From Streptomyces sp. HD (lineage in GTDB: Bacteria; Actinomycetota; Actinomycetes; Streptomycetales; Streptomycetaceae): a stretch of 64,000 nt of DNA. The stretch is taken from the NCBI RefSeq assembly GCF_028369295.1, contig NZ_JAQMYP010000014.1:62001-126000 (forward strand), written 5' to 3'. Below are positions 17,856 through 27,700 of this stretch, in pieces. Below the pieces are notes generated by a model. It had not been told where the DNA came from. It searched no databases and worked only from the letters and a program-made list of their open reading frames with translations. The translations under genes and the position numbers were made by a program. Numbering within the stretch: the first letter of the stretch is position 1; each line of letters starts with the position of its first letter.

Positions 17856-19621
17856 CGGTGCCGGTGACTCTTCAGGGCGCGCGCGAGCGCCTCGTACGGA
17901 CCGGCGGCGTCGAGCTGTGCGTCGCCGAGCTGGGCGACCCCGGGCAGCCCACGGTGATCCTGGTGCACGGCTATCCGGACAGCAAGGAGGTGTGGTCCGA
18001 GGTCGCGCCTCGGCTCGCCGGACGCTTCCATGTCGTGCTGTACGACGTCCGGGGCCATGGCCGGTCGACGGCGCCGAAGCCGCTGCGGGGCGGGTTCACT
18101 CTGGAGAAGCTGACGGACGACTTCCTGGCCGTGGCGGAGGCGGTGAGCCCGGACCGGCCCGTGCATCTGGTGGGACACGACTGGGGCTCGGTGCAGGCCT
18201 GGGAGTTCGCCACGGTCAAGCGCACCGAGGGGCGGATCGCCTCCTTCACCTCGATGTCCGGACCGTCCCTGGACCACTTCGGCCACTGGATCAACCAGCG
18301 CGTCAAGCGCCCCACCCCGCGGCGCGTCGGCCAGCTCCTCGGCCAGGGCGCCAAGTCCTGGTACGTCTACGCGCTGCACACGCCCGTGCTGCCCGAACTG
18401 GCCTGGCGCGGCCCCCTCGGCAAGCGCTGGCCGAGGCTGCTGGAGCGCTTCGAGAAGGTGCCCAGCAATGGTTACCCGACCTCGTCACTGCCGACGGACG
18501 CGGCACACGGCGCATGGCTGTACCGCGACAACATCAGGGCCCGGCTGACCCGTCCGCGCGCCGACGCGTACGCACACGCGCCCGTGCAGCTCATCACCCC
18601 CCTGGGGGACGCGTTTCTGTCGGAGAAGCTCTACGACGAACTGGAGCTGTGGGTTCCGCAGTTGACCCGGCGCACCCTTCCGGCGAAGCACTGGATACCG
18701 CGCAGCCGTCCCGATCAACTGGCCTCCTGGATCACCGAGTTCATCACCTCCGTCGAGGGCGGGCGCCCGGAAGGGGTGACGGCGACCGGGAAGTACGCCG
18801 ACCGCTTCGGCGGGCAGCTCGTCCTCGTGACCGGTGCCGGCAGCGGCATCGGACGGGCGACGGCGTACGCGTTCGCCGAGGCCGGCGCGCGCGTGGTGGC
18901 CGTCGACCGGGACGGCGAGGCCGCGTCCCGCACCGCCGAGATGTCCCGGCTGATCGGCGCGCCCGAGGCCTGGGCGGAGACGGTCGACGTCTCCGACGAG
19001 CAGGCCATGGAGAAGCTCGCCGCGAGGGTCGCCGCCGAGTACGGCGTGGTGGACATCCTGGTGAACAACGCCGGGATCGGCCTGTCGGGCTCCTTCTTCG
19101 ACACCACGCCCGAGGACTGGAAGAAGGTCCTCGACGTCAATCTGTGGGGCGTCATCCACGGCTGCCGGCTCTTCGGCAAGCAGATGGCCGAGCGCGGACA
19201 GGGCGGCCACATCGTCAACACCGCGTCGGCGGCGGCGTACCAGCCCTCCAAGGCGCTGCCCGCGTACAGCACCTCCAAGGCGGCCGTACTGATGCTGAGC
19301 GAGTGCCTGCGCGCGGAGCTGGCAGGCCAGGGCATCGGCGTCACCGCGATTTGCCCGGGCATCGTCAACACCAACATCACCTCGACCGCGCACTTCGCCG
19401 GGGTCGACGCCGAGGAGCAGAAACGGCGCCAGAAGAAGTCCGCGCGGCTGTACGGGCTGCGGAACTATCCGCCGGAGAAGGTCGCCGACGCCATCCTGCG
19501 GGCGGTGGTGCGCGGTGAGGCCGTCGTTCCGGTGACGCCGGAGGCGCGCGGGGCGTATCTCATGGCGCGCTTCACACCGAAGGCGCTGCGCAGGGTCGCG
19601 CGGATGGAGCCACCGCTGTGA
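17852..19621 (+). CDS. EphD-like alpha/beta-hydrolase fused to short-chain dehydrogenase
   Basis: 589 residues. N-terminal alpha/beta-hydrolase (about 15-295): oxyanion HGYPDS, nucleophile elbow GHDWGS with Asp as nucleophile (epoxide-hydrolase type), and His in KHWIPRS. C-terminal SDR (about 315-585): Rossmann GAGSGIG, NNAG, Ser and the YxxxK catalytic pair in YSTSK. The order and length match mycobacterial EphD. Substrate unknown; a lipid epoxide/alcohol route is an inference. The stop codon lies inside the first unit of a 20-bp tandem array. Confidence 0.9.
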   Translation: MTVPVTLQGARERLVRTGGVELCVAELGDPGQPTVILVHGYPDSKEVWSEVAPRLAGRFHVVLYDVRGHGRSTAPKPLRGGFTLEKLTDDFLAVAEAVSPDRPVHLVGHDWGSVQAWEFATVKRTEGRIASFTSMSGPSLDHFGHWINQRVKRPTPRRVGQLLGQGAKSWYVYALHTPVLPELAWRGPLGKRWPRLLERFEKVPSNGYPTSSLPTDAAHGAWLYRDNIRARLTRPRADAYAHAPVQLITPLGDAFLSEKLYDELELWVPQLTRRTLPAKHWIPRSRPDQLASWITEFITSVEGGRPEGVTATGKYADRFGGQLVLVTGAGSGIGRATAYAFAEAGARVVAVDRDGEAASRTAEMSRLIGAPEAWAETVDVSDEQAMEKLAARVAAEYGVVDILVNNAGIGLSGSFFDTTPEDWKKVLDVNLWGVIHGCRLFGKQMAERGQGGHIVNTASAAAYQPSKALPAYSTSKAAVLMLSECLRAELAGQGIGVTAICPGIVNTNITSTAHFAGVDAEEQKRRQKKSARLYGLRNYPPEKVADAILRAVVRGEAVVPVTPEARGAYLMARFTPKALRRVARMEPPL

Positions 19622-19781
19622 GTTCGAGGACCCTGCTGTGAGTTCGAGGCCAAAGTGCTGAGTTCGAGGCTCTGCTGTGAGTTCGGAGCCCCGGCTTTGA
19701 ATTCAAGGCCCCTGCTGGGAGTTCGGGTCCACTGCAGTGAGTTGAGAGTCACCTCCGCGAGTTGGGAGCCGCCGCTATGAG
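19609..19781 (+). repeat. 20-bp imperfect tandem array spanning a whole intergenic gap
   Basis: Eight full units and a partial ninth, all but one 20 nt long (unit four is 19 nt). Consensus is near GCCCCTGCTGTGAGTTCGAG. The first unit contains the EphD-like stop and the last the ATG of the MerR gene. Repeat phase is almost perfectly kept although units differ at 20-40% of positions. Confidence 0.85.
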
Positions 19782-20772
19782 CGAGGTCAGACGCTCAACC
19801 GACCGGCGCGGTGAGGTCGGCCATGTGGCCGACGGGCCGGCCTCGCCCGGCTACCGGATCGAGGATCTCGCGCACCTCAGCGGCGCCACCGTTCGCACCA
19901 TCCGCGCCTACCAGGACCGCGGCCTGCTCCCCCGCCCCGAGCGCCGGGGCCGTGCCAACGTCTACTCCGACGCCCACCTCGTCCGCCTGCGGCAGATCGC
20001 CGACCTCCTCGACCGCGGCTACACCCTGGCCTCCATAAAGGAGCTCCTGGAGGCCTGGGACGCCGGTCGTGGCCTCGGCGGGGTGCTCGGGCTGGCCGCC
20101 GAGGTGGACGGGCCGTGGACCGACGAGGAGGCGGTCCGGATCTCGCGCGCCGAGCTGGACGAGCGCTTCGGCGGAGCCCCGGACGACGCGGCGGTGGCCG
20201 ACGCCGTGGAACTCGGTGTGCTGGAACCCGTCTCCGGCGACGCGGACACCTTCGTCGTGCCGAGTCCTCAAGAGCTGGCCGTGGCAGTCGAGTTGCACGC
20301 GGCGGGGGTGCCGCTGTCCGCGATCTCGGGCCACCTACGGGAGTTGAGGGGGCAGGTCGAGCACATCGCCGCCCGTTTCCTGGAGTTCACCACCGAGCAC
20401 GTCTTCGCCCGCTACCTCGACGGACCGCACCGTCCGACGGACTCCGACGCGTCCGAGGCGGCCTCACTCGTACGTCGACTGCGTCCGCTGGCGCAGCAGA
20501 CGGTGGACGCTGAACTCGCTCGGGCGATGCGGCTGTTGGCGGTCCGGCACCTGCGGCAGCGGCTGGGCGGGAACGAGGAGCCGGATCTCCGCAAAACCAC
20601 TCGAAATGTTGCGATTCCGGTGAAGGCAATGCAGGCCGTGGAGGCCCTGGTTGGCCCGGAGCAAGCCGCCGAGTTCATCACACTGGCCGCCGAACGAGAG
20701 GTGCGGGCACGGGCTTTGGACCGGCTGGCCGCAAATCACAGCTCATCAGCTGAACTTGACGAAACCCTTTGA
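19777..20772 (+). CDS. MerR family transcriptional regulator
   Basis: 331 residues from ATG 19777, with GGGAG 8 nt upstream. The N-terminal winged helix (about residues 25-95) shows YRIEDLAHLSGATVRTIRAYQ and ends in the MerR pattern GYTLASIKELL. The long C-terminal part has no Cys-rich metal motif and may bind an organic ligand or act as an oligomer domain. Its targets are unknown; the EphD-like operon upstream is a candidate by position. Confidence 0.88.
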   Translation: MSEVRRSTDRRGEVGHVADGPASPGYRIEDLAHLSGATVRTIRAYQDRGLLPRPERRGRANVYSDAHLVRLRQIADLLDRGYTLASIKELLEAWDAGRGLGGVLGLAAEVDGPWTDEEAVRISRAELDERFGGAPDDAAVADAVELGVLEPVSGDADTFVVPSPQELAVAVELHAAGVPLSAISGHLRELRGQVEHIAARFLEFTTEHVFARYLDGPHRPTDSDASEAASLVRRLRPLAQQTVDAELARAMRLLAVRHLRQRLGGNEEPDLRKTTRNVAIPVKAMQAVEALVGPEQAAEFITLAAEREVRARALDRLAANHSSSAELDETL

Positions 20773-20894
20773 AACGACGGCTCGTTGTCCACAGAATCGC
20801 CAATTCCCCTGTGGATAACCGCACTTGGTTGTGGACCAAACATCGAGAGCGAAATCATTCGCGTGATTCACCTCGCTCCCGGCAGTCTGGTGGC
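20773..20894. promoter_or_regulatory. Gap with three DnaA-type boxes before kptA
   Basis: TTGTCCACA at 20785-20793 is the Streptomyces-preferred DnaA box. TTATCCACA lies on the minus strand at 20810-20818 and a one-mismatch box (TGGTCCACA, minus strand) at 20830-20838. The spacing is close, three boxes in 54 nt. Confidence 0.65.
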
Positions 20895-21443
20895 ATGGAC
20901 GAAAGACGCACCGTGAAGGTGTCGAAGTACCTCTCGAAGCACCTGCGCCATCAGCCGGAGCGCATCGGACTGATCCTCGACGAGGGCGGCTGGGTCGAGA
21001 TCGACACACTGATCACCGCCGCGGCCGCGCACGGATTCCGGTTCACCCGGGAAGAGCTGGACCACGTGGTCGCCTCGAACGACAAGAAGCGCTTCGCGAT
21101 CGAGGGCACGCGTATCCGCGCCAGCCAGGGCCACAGCATCGACGTCGACCTCGGACTGCCCCCGGCCACGCCACCGCAGTATCTCTACCACGGCACCGTG
21201 GCGCCCCATCTGGAAGCGATCCGCCGCGAGGGCCTCAGGCCCATGAACAGGCACGACGTGCACCTCTCAGCCAACCGTGAGACCGCGACACGGGTCGGCT
21301 CCCGACGCGGCCGCCCGGTTGTGCTCTCCGTGGACGCCGGCGCCATGCACCGCGACGGCCATGTCTTCCACCTCAGCGCGAACGGGGTGTGGCTGGCGAA
21401 GGCGGTACCGCCGGAGTACCTGCGCTTTCCCGAGTCCCGTTGA
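20895..21443 (+). CDS. kptA: RNA 2'-phosphotransferase (KptA/Tpt1)
   Basis: 182 residues from ATG 20895. N-terminal winged helix begins KVSKYLSKHLRHQPERIGL with the catalytic Arg-His pair, then RIRASQGHS and the ADP-ribosyltransferase-like fold YLYHGT, LSANRETATRVGSRRGRP and HLSANGVWLAK. In eukaryotes this enzyme removes the 2'-phosphate left by tRNA ligation using NAD. Bacterial homologues keep the activity but the natural substrate in most is unclear. Confidence 0.92.
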   Translation: MDERRTVKVSKYLSKHLRHQPERIGLILDEGGWVEIDTLITAAAAHGFRFTREELDHVVASNDKKRFAIEGTRIRASQGHSIDVDLGLPPATPPQYLYHGTVAPHLEAIRREGLRPMNRHDVHLSANRETATRVGSRRGRPVVLSVDAGAMHRDGHVFHLSANGVWLAKAVPPEYLRFPESR

Positions 21444-21536
21444 CCCGCCTTCCGGCGTGATCCGAACCCCGGCGTGAACGTCAGTCTTGATCCGCATCAG
21501 CCTCACTCCGTGGCTGGGCAGCCGCGTGCGGTGACT

Positions 21537-21550
21537 GTTTCACGTGAAAC
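21537..21550. promoter_or_regulatory. parS ParB site (perfect)
   Basis: GTTTCACGTGAAAC, exact match to the Streptomyces parS consensus, in the gap 26 nt upstream of the LLM oxidoreductase start. Confidence 0.9.
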
Positions 21551-21575
21551 CCGTTCGGCCGCATAGGCTCGAAAC

Positions 21576-22478
21576 ATGAGTCTGCGCCTGAGCACCGTGA
21601 TCCTCCCGTACCGCCGCTGGTCAGAGGGGGGTCGTGAGACATGGCAGCGCGCGGAGCAGCTCGGCTTCCACGCCGCCTACACCTACGACCACCTGTCCTG
21701 GCGCACCTTCCGGGACGGCCCCTGGTTCGGTGCCGTGCCGACACTGACCGCCGCCGCGGCCGTCACCGACGATCTGCGCCTGGGCACCCTGGTGACCTCG
21801 CCGAACTTCCGGCACCCGGTGCCTTTCGCCAAGGAGCTGATCTCCCTCGACGATGTCTCCGGTGGCCGTTTCACCCTCGGTGTCGGTGCCGGTGGCTCCG
21901 GGTTCGACGCCACGGTGCTCGGCCAGGACCCGTGGACGCCGCGCGAGCGCGCCGACCGCTTCGCCGAGTTCGTCCAGCTCCTGGACGGGCTGCTGACCGA
22001 GGACTCGGTGTCGTACGAGGGCGACTTCTACTCGGCGCACGAGGCGCGCAACATCCCCGGGTGTGTACAGCGCCCCCGGCTGCCGTTCGCGGTCGCCGCG
22101 ACCGGGCCGCGCGGCCTGCGGCTCGCGGCTCGCTTCGGGCAGGCATGGGTGACCACGGGTGACCCCAAGCTGTACGAGAACGGCACTCCTGAACAGTCGG
22201 TTCAAGCCATTCGCGGACAGGCCGAGAAGCTGGCCGACGCCTGCGCCGAGATCGGTCGGGACGTGTCCGGGATCGACAAGATCCTGCTCACCGGTTTCAC
22301 CCCGGACCGCAGCCGTCCGCTGGAGTCGCTGAACGCCTTCGTGGACTTCGCCGGGCGCCACCAGGAACTGGGTTTCACCGAGATCGTGGTCCACTGGCCG
22401 ATCCCCGACTCGGACTTCGCAGCCGACGAAAAGACCTTCGAGCAGATCGCCATGGACGCGGCCGCTCAGCTCCGATGA
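21576..22478 (+). CDS. LLM-class (probably F420-dependent) oxidoreductase
   Basis: 300 residues of luciferase-like TIM-barrel type: AYTYDHLSW, LGTLVTSPNFRHP, GRFTLGVGAGGSGFD and the C-terminal EIVVHWPIPD. Actinobacterial proteins of this class usually use F420 rather than FMN. The substrate is unknown. It stands alone, with parS at its promoter end. Confidence 0.87.
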   Translation: MSLRLSTVILPYRRWSEGGRETWQRAEQLGFHAAYTYDHLSWRTFRDGPWFGAVPTLTAAAAVTDDLRLGTLVTSPNFRHPVPFAKELISLDDVSGGRFTLGVGAGGSGFDATVLGQDPWTPRERADRFAEFVQLLDGLLTEDSVSYEGDFYSAHEARNIPGCVQRPRLPFAVAATGPRGLRLAARFGQAWVTTGDPKLYENGTPEQSVQAIRGQAEKLADACAEIGRDVSGIDKILLTGFTPDRSRPLESLNAFVDFAGRHQELGFTEIVVHWPIPDSDFAADEKTFEQIAMDAAAQLR

Positions 22479-22608
22479 GATCGGCACGCACAACAGTGCT
22501 GGTGAGGCGGCTGTCGGCGGCGTCGGCAGGGACGGTTTCTCCTCAGGTGCCGCCTCAGATGTGCGCACACGCGCACGGTCGTGCAGGCATATGCGGGAGA
22601 ATGGGCCA
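22479..22608 (+). other. Short gap with no feature seen
   Basis: 130 nt between the LLM gene and the HAD gene. It includes an alternative in-frame ATG at 22591 for the HAD gene. Confidence 0.4.
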
Positions 22609-23517
22609 GTGACCTCAGCGACTCGACAGCCCCAGACCCCGGCTTCCCCCGAGTTCTCGGCCGCGCTCGGACAGGGCGGTACACCCGCCGTCCGCCCGCG
22701 GCTCATCGCCACCGACCTGGACGGCACACTGCTGCGGGACGACAAGTCGGTCTCCCCCCGCACGGTCGCCGCGCTGGCCGCCGCCGAGGAGGCGGGCATC
22801 GAGGTGTTCTTCGTCACCGGCCGCCCGGCCCGCTGGATGGACGTCGTCAGCGACCACGTCCACGGTCACGGCCTGGCGATCTGCGGCAACGGCGCCGCGG
22901 TGGTCGACCTGCACGGCGGCCCCGGCGCCCACCGGTTCGTGAAGGTGCGCGAGCTGGCGCGGGAGAACGCGCTGGACGCCGTGCGACTGCTGCGGGACGC
23001 GGCGCCGGGCACGGTGTACGCGGTGGAGCAGACGTACGGCTTCCACCAGGAGCCGGACTATCCCAAGCTGCACATGGAGATACCGGACGAGCTCGCGCCG
23101 GCCGAGGCCCTCCTGGCGCCGGACGGCCCCGGTGCCGACGAACCGGTGATCAAGATCCTCGCCTACCACCCCACCCTCGACCCCGACGCCTTCCTCACCC
23201 TCGCCCGCCTCAGCATCGGCGACCGCGCCAATGTCACCCGCTCCAGCCCCAGCGCCCTGCTGGAGATCAGCGGCCCCGGTGTATCCAAGGCCAGCACACT
23301 CGCCCTGTGCTGCGCCGAGCGCGGTATCTCGCACGAGGAGGTCGTGGCCTTCGGGGACATGCCCAACGACGTCGAGATGCTGACCTGGGCGGGCCGGTCG
23401 TACGCGATGGGCAACGCGCACCCGGATGTCATCGCCGCCGCGTCGGGGCGGACCGTCGCCAACAACGAGGACGGTGTGGCGGTCGTGATCGAACAGCTGC
23501 TGGCGGAGCGGGAGTAG
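22609..23517 (+). CDS. Cof-type HAD phosphatase
   Basis: 302 residues from GTG 22609 (GGGAGA 9 nt upstream). Motifs: DLDGTLLRDDKSV, VTGRPARW, SKASTLALC and FGDMPNDVEML. It is a HAD-IIB hydrolase with a C2 cap and is paralogous to the gene at 11626, from which it differs by an N-terminal extension of about 20 residues. Substrate unknown. It converges on the M23 peptidase gene with a 2-nt gap. Confidence 0.9.
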   Translation: MTSATRQPQTPASPEFSAALGQGGTPAVRPRLIATDLDGTLLRDDKSVSPRTVAALAAAEEAGIEVFFVTGRPARWMDVVSDHVHGHGLAICGNGAAVVDLHGGPGAHRFVKVRELARENALDAVRLLRDAAPGTVYAVEQTYGFHQEPDYPKLHMEIPDELAPAEALLAPDGPGADEPVIKILAYHPTLDPDAFLTLARLSIGDRANVTRSSPSALLEISGPGVSKASTLALCCAERGISHEEVVAFGDMPNDVEMLTWAGRSYAMGNAHPDVIAAASGRTVANNEDGVAVVIEQLLAERE

Positions 23518-23519
23518 CC

Positions 23520-24596
23520 CTACCCGAGTCGCACTCCCCGCGCCGTCAACCACGGCACCGGGTCCAGCGCCGAGCCCATCTCCGGGGTGATCCGCACCTC
23601 GAAGTGCAGATGAGGGCCGGTGGAGTTGCCGGACGTGCCCGTCTGACCGATCCACTGCCCGGCCTCGACCCGCTCGCCCTGGTCGACAGCGACGGCGGCG
23701 AGATGGGCGTACTGCGTGTAGTAGCCGTCCGCGTGCCGGAGGACGACCTCCATGCCGAAGGCGCCCCCGCACGACACCCTGACCACTCTCCCGTCCCCGA
23801 CCGCGCGCACCGGCGTGCCGATCGGCACCGCGAAGTCCTGCCCGGTGTGCAGGTTCGCCCACCGCAGGCCGCCGCTGCCGAACGCCGCGGACAGTTCGTA
23901 CGACTCCACCGGCGTGACCCACTCGGTCGTGCCGTCGGTCTTCGGCTGGTCGAGCCGGACGGCACCGCGGCAGGCGCCGGCGGCCACGGAGGCGTCGGCC
24001 TGCCCCTGCAGCTGCCAGCGCGCCTCTTCGAGCTTCTGCTCGATGCCCTTCTTCAGTTCGGCGAGTTCGGCGTTGCGTTTCTCCAGGCTCTGCCAGGACG
24101 CCGCGGCCTTGGCCTCGTCCCTGCTGAGCCGGGCCTCGGCGCGTCGGCTCTTCTCGATGGCGTTGCCGACGACCAGGTTCGTCTGTGAGAAGACGCGCTG
24201 ACCTCGCATCAGCTGGTCCGGGCTCTTCGCGAGGATGATCTGCGCGGTCAGCGGCATCCCGCCGCTCGTGCGGTACTGGGCACGCGCGATCCGGCCCAGA
24301 TCCTCGCGCAGGACACCGATCTCCCGCCGCTCACGCTCCAGCAGCGCCTCCATCCGCTGTGCCTTGGCCCGCTGTACGTCGGCCTCCCGCCGTCCCGCCT
24401 CGTACCGCTGCGTCGCCAGGGCCGCATCCGCGTACAGCTGCACCACCTGCGCACTGAGAACGGAGTCTCCGCCGGTTCCGGTGCCATTGCGCCCGGTGCC
24501 CTTCCCGTCGCCGGAGGCGGCGGGCCCGGCCGCCAGTGCGGCGAGCGCGCACAGCAGCGCCGGAACGAGCAGGAGACGGCGACGGTATGAGCGCAT
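23520..24596 (-). CDS. Secreted M23 peptidase with coiled coil
   Basis: 358 residues. Signal peptide, a Gly/Thr-rich spacer, a long helical coiled coil (about 50-190) rich in Glu/Arg/Ala, then a LytM/M23 domain (about 215-350) with zinc motifs HTGQDFAVP and HLHFEV. Such proteins cut peptidoglycan crosslinks, or activate amidases when catalytic residues are lost; here the visible metal ligands look intact. It lies downstream of cydCD on the same strand but 170 nt away. Confidence 0.88.
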   Translation of the reverse strand: MRSYRRRLLLVPALLCALAALAAGPAASGDGKGTGRNGTGTGGDSVLSAQVVQLYADAALATQRYEAGRREADVQRAKAQRMEALLERERREIGVLREDLGRIARAQYRTSGGMPLTAQIILAKSPDQLMRGQRVFSQTNLVVGNAIEKSRRAEARLSRDEAKAAASWQSLEKRNAELAELKKGIEQKLEEARWQLQGQADASVAAGACRGAVRLDQPKTDGTTEWVTPVESYELSAAFGSGGLRWANLHTGQDFAVPIGTPVRAVGDGRVVRVSCGGAFGMEVVLRHADGYYTQYAHLAAVAVDQGERVEAGQWIGQTGTSGNSTGPHLHFEVRITPEMGSALDPVPWLTARGVRLG

Positions 24597-24766
24597 GTCA
24601 GCGATCGTGACCTGCGGACCGGGGAATGGCCCTGTTCAAGTCGTACGCCCGGGGGACGTGTTGCTGCGGACGGGTCAGTACTGATGTTGACGCGAGCGCC
24701 GACAGGACCGTCCCGGTATCGTTCGTCCACCCCCGATAGCCCCCCTTGGAGCTGGGAGCCCGGGCG

Positions 24767-27700
24767 CTACCGCGTCCCCACCAGCAGGTCCGCCGCTTCC
24801 TCCCGCGCCACCATCTCCCGCAGCGGCCCCTCCGCAGCGGCCAGCTCCGCGAACGCGCCCCGCTGCACCACGCGTCCCTGGTCCAGGACGACCACCTCGT
24901 CCACGGCCTCCAGACCGGCCAGCCGGTGGGTGATCAGCAGGGTCGTACGGCCCTCGGTGGCGGCCAGCAGATCGGCGGTGAGGGCGTCGGCGGTGGGCAG
25001 GTCCAGGTGCTCGGCGGGCTCGTCGAGGACGAGGACGGGGAAGTCGGCGAGCAGTGCGCGGGCCAGCGCGAGCCGCTGGCGCTGCCCGCCGGACAGCCGC
25101 GCCCCATGCTCGCCCACGAGCGTGTCGAGACCGTCGGGCAGCCCGTCGGCCCAGTCGAGCAGTCGGGCGCGCTTCAGGGCGTCGCGCAGTTCGTCCTCGG
25201 TGGCGTCCTTCTTGGCGAGGAGCAGGTTCTCGCGCACGGAGCTGTCGAAGAGGTGCGCGTCCTGCGCGCACAACCCGACCAGGCGTCGTACGTCGTCGCC
25301 GTCCAGCGCGTACGCGTCCACTCCGCCCAGCGTGTACGAGCCGGCCGCCGGGTCCAGGAAGCGCAGCAGCACCTGCGCCAGTGTGGTCTTGCCGGACCCG
25401 GAGGGCCCGACCACCGCGATCCGGCGGCCCTCCTCCAGACTCAGGTCGAAACCGGCGAGCGCATCGCGGTCCTGCCCTGCGTGGCGGGCGGTCAGGCCCC
25501 TGACGGCGACCGGGAACGGCGACGCGGGCGCCTGCCTGGGCCGCTCCGGTTCCCGTACGGGTTCGGGGGCGTCCAGCACCTCGTGGACGCGCTCGGCGCT
25601 CTTGCGCACCCGCTGCCGGTACTGCACGGCCAGCGGCAGCCCCAGGACGGCCTCGAAGGCTGCCAGCGGGGCCAGGACGACGACGGCCATCGTCACGCCG
25701 CCCAGCCTGCCGTCGGCGACCGCCTGGGCGCCCACGAGGGCGGTGGCGGCGACGGTGAGCCCGGAGACCAACGCGGTGAGTCCGTCGCCGAGCGCGGTGG
25801 CGGTGGCGGCCCGCGAGGCGATCCGGGTGAGCGCCCTGTCGGCCCGCCGCGCCTCGGCCGTACGGCCGGGCAGGGCGCCGGCGACGGTCAGCTCGGCGGT
25901 GCCGGTGAGCAGATCGGTGACCCGCGTCGCGAGCACGCCCCGGGCGGGGGCCAGCCTGCGCTCGGCGCGGCGGGCGACGGCACCCGTGACGAGCGGGACC
26001 CCGGCGCCGGCCGCGAGGAGCCCGACGGCGAGCACGGCACCGGCCTCGGGCAGCAGCCAGGTGGTGAAGCCGACGGCCCCGGCGGACACCAGGCCCGCGG
26101 CAGCCGCGGGCAACAGCCACCGCAGCCAGTAGTCCTGCAGCGCGTCCACATCCGCGACGAGCCTCGACAGCAGGTCGCCCCGGCGCGTGCGGCACAGCCC
26201 GGCGGGGGCCAGCCGCTCCAGCCGCCGGTAGACGGCGACCCGGGTGTCGGCCAGCATCCGCAGCACCGCGTCGTGCGACACCAGCCGCTCGGCGTAGCGG
26301 AACACGGCCCGCCCGATACCGAAGGCCCGCGTCGCCGTCACGGCCACCATCAGATACAGCACGGGCGGCTGCTGCGAGGCCCGTGAGATGAGCCACCCGG
26401 ACGTGGCCATGAGCCCCACCGCGCTGCCGAGCGCGAGACTCCCGAGCAGCAGCGCGAGGGCGAGGCGGCCACGTCGCGGGCCGGACATGGCACGGACGCG
26501 GGCGAGAACACCCCGCGCGTCCGCCGCACGCGGCACAGCCTCCGCCTCGGCGGGAGCCTCCCCTCCGGACGCTTCGCCGCCCTCGTTCGGACGGGCGACG
26601 GACGCCTCGGCCGACTTCCCGGCCGACGCCTCGGCAGAAGCCTCGACAGACTCCTTGGGCAGGGCCGCCGCCCCATCAGGCGCCACGGCCTCGGCGAGCC
26701 GCACCACCCGGTCCGCCACTCCCAGCAGCGCCGGCCGGTGCACGACCAGCAGTACCGTCCGCCCCGCCGACAGCCTCCGCACGGCCGCCACGACCTCGGC
26801 CTCGGTGGCCCCGTCGAGCGCGGCCGTCGGCTCGTCCAACAGCAGCACGGGCCGGTCCGCGAGGAACGCCCGGGCCAGTGCGAGCCGTTGCCGCTGCCCC
26901 GCCGACAGCCCGGCCCCGTCCTCACCGAGCTCGGTGTCGACGCCCCGCGGCAGCGCGTCCACGAACTCCAGCGCCCCGGCGTCCCCCAACGCCCGTCGTA
27001 CGGCGGCGTCGTCCGCGTCGGGACGCGCCAGCCGTACGTTCCCGGCGATCGTCCCGGCGTACAGGTGCGGCCGCTGCGGCACCCAGGCGATCCGCGAGCG
27101 CCACTCCTCCAGGTCCAGCTCGGCGAGATCGGCTCCGCGGACGAGCACCCGCCCCTCGGCGGGCCGCACGAACCCCAGCAGCACGCTCAGCAGCGTCGAC
27201 TTGCCCGCGCCGCTCGGCCCGACGAGGGCGACCGTCTCCCCGGGTTCGACGGCGAAGGACACACCCGTCACGGCGTCGGCGGTCCGTCCGGGGTAGCGGA
27301 CCGAGACTCCCTCGAACTCGAACGACACCGTCCCCGTCGGCATCGCCGCGGTCCCGGAGACCGGCACCGGAGTCTCCAGCACCTCGAAGATCTCCTCGGC
27401 CGCGGACAGTCCCTCGGCCGCAGCGTGGTACTGCGCGCCGACCTGGCGCAGCGGCAGATAGGCCTCGGGCGCCAGCACGAGGATGACCAGGCCGTCGTAC
27501 AGATGCATCTCGCCGTGGACGAGCCGCATGCCGATCGTGACGGCGACCAGTGCCACCGAGAGCGTCGAGAGCAGCTCCAGCGCGAAGGACGAGATGAAGG
27601 CGATCCGCAGGGTTCGCATGGTCGCCCTGCGGTACTCGCCGGTGATCCGCCGGATGGACTCGGCCTGCGCCTTGGCGCGCCCGAACACCTTCAGGGTCGG

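Noticed and set aside
24675..26396. 573-codon frame overlapping cydCD on the same strand
   Set aside because: Gly/Arg-rich out-of-frame shadow of CydCD; the in-frame reading shows all ABC motifs without interruption.
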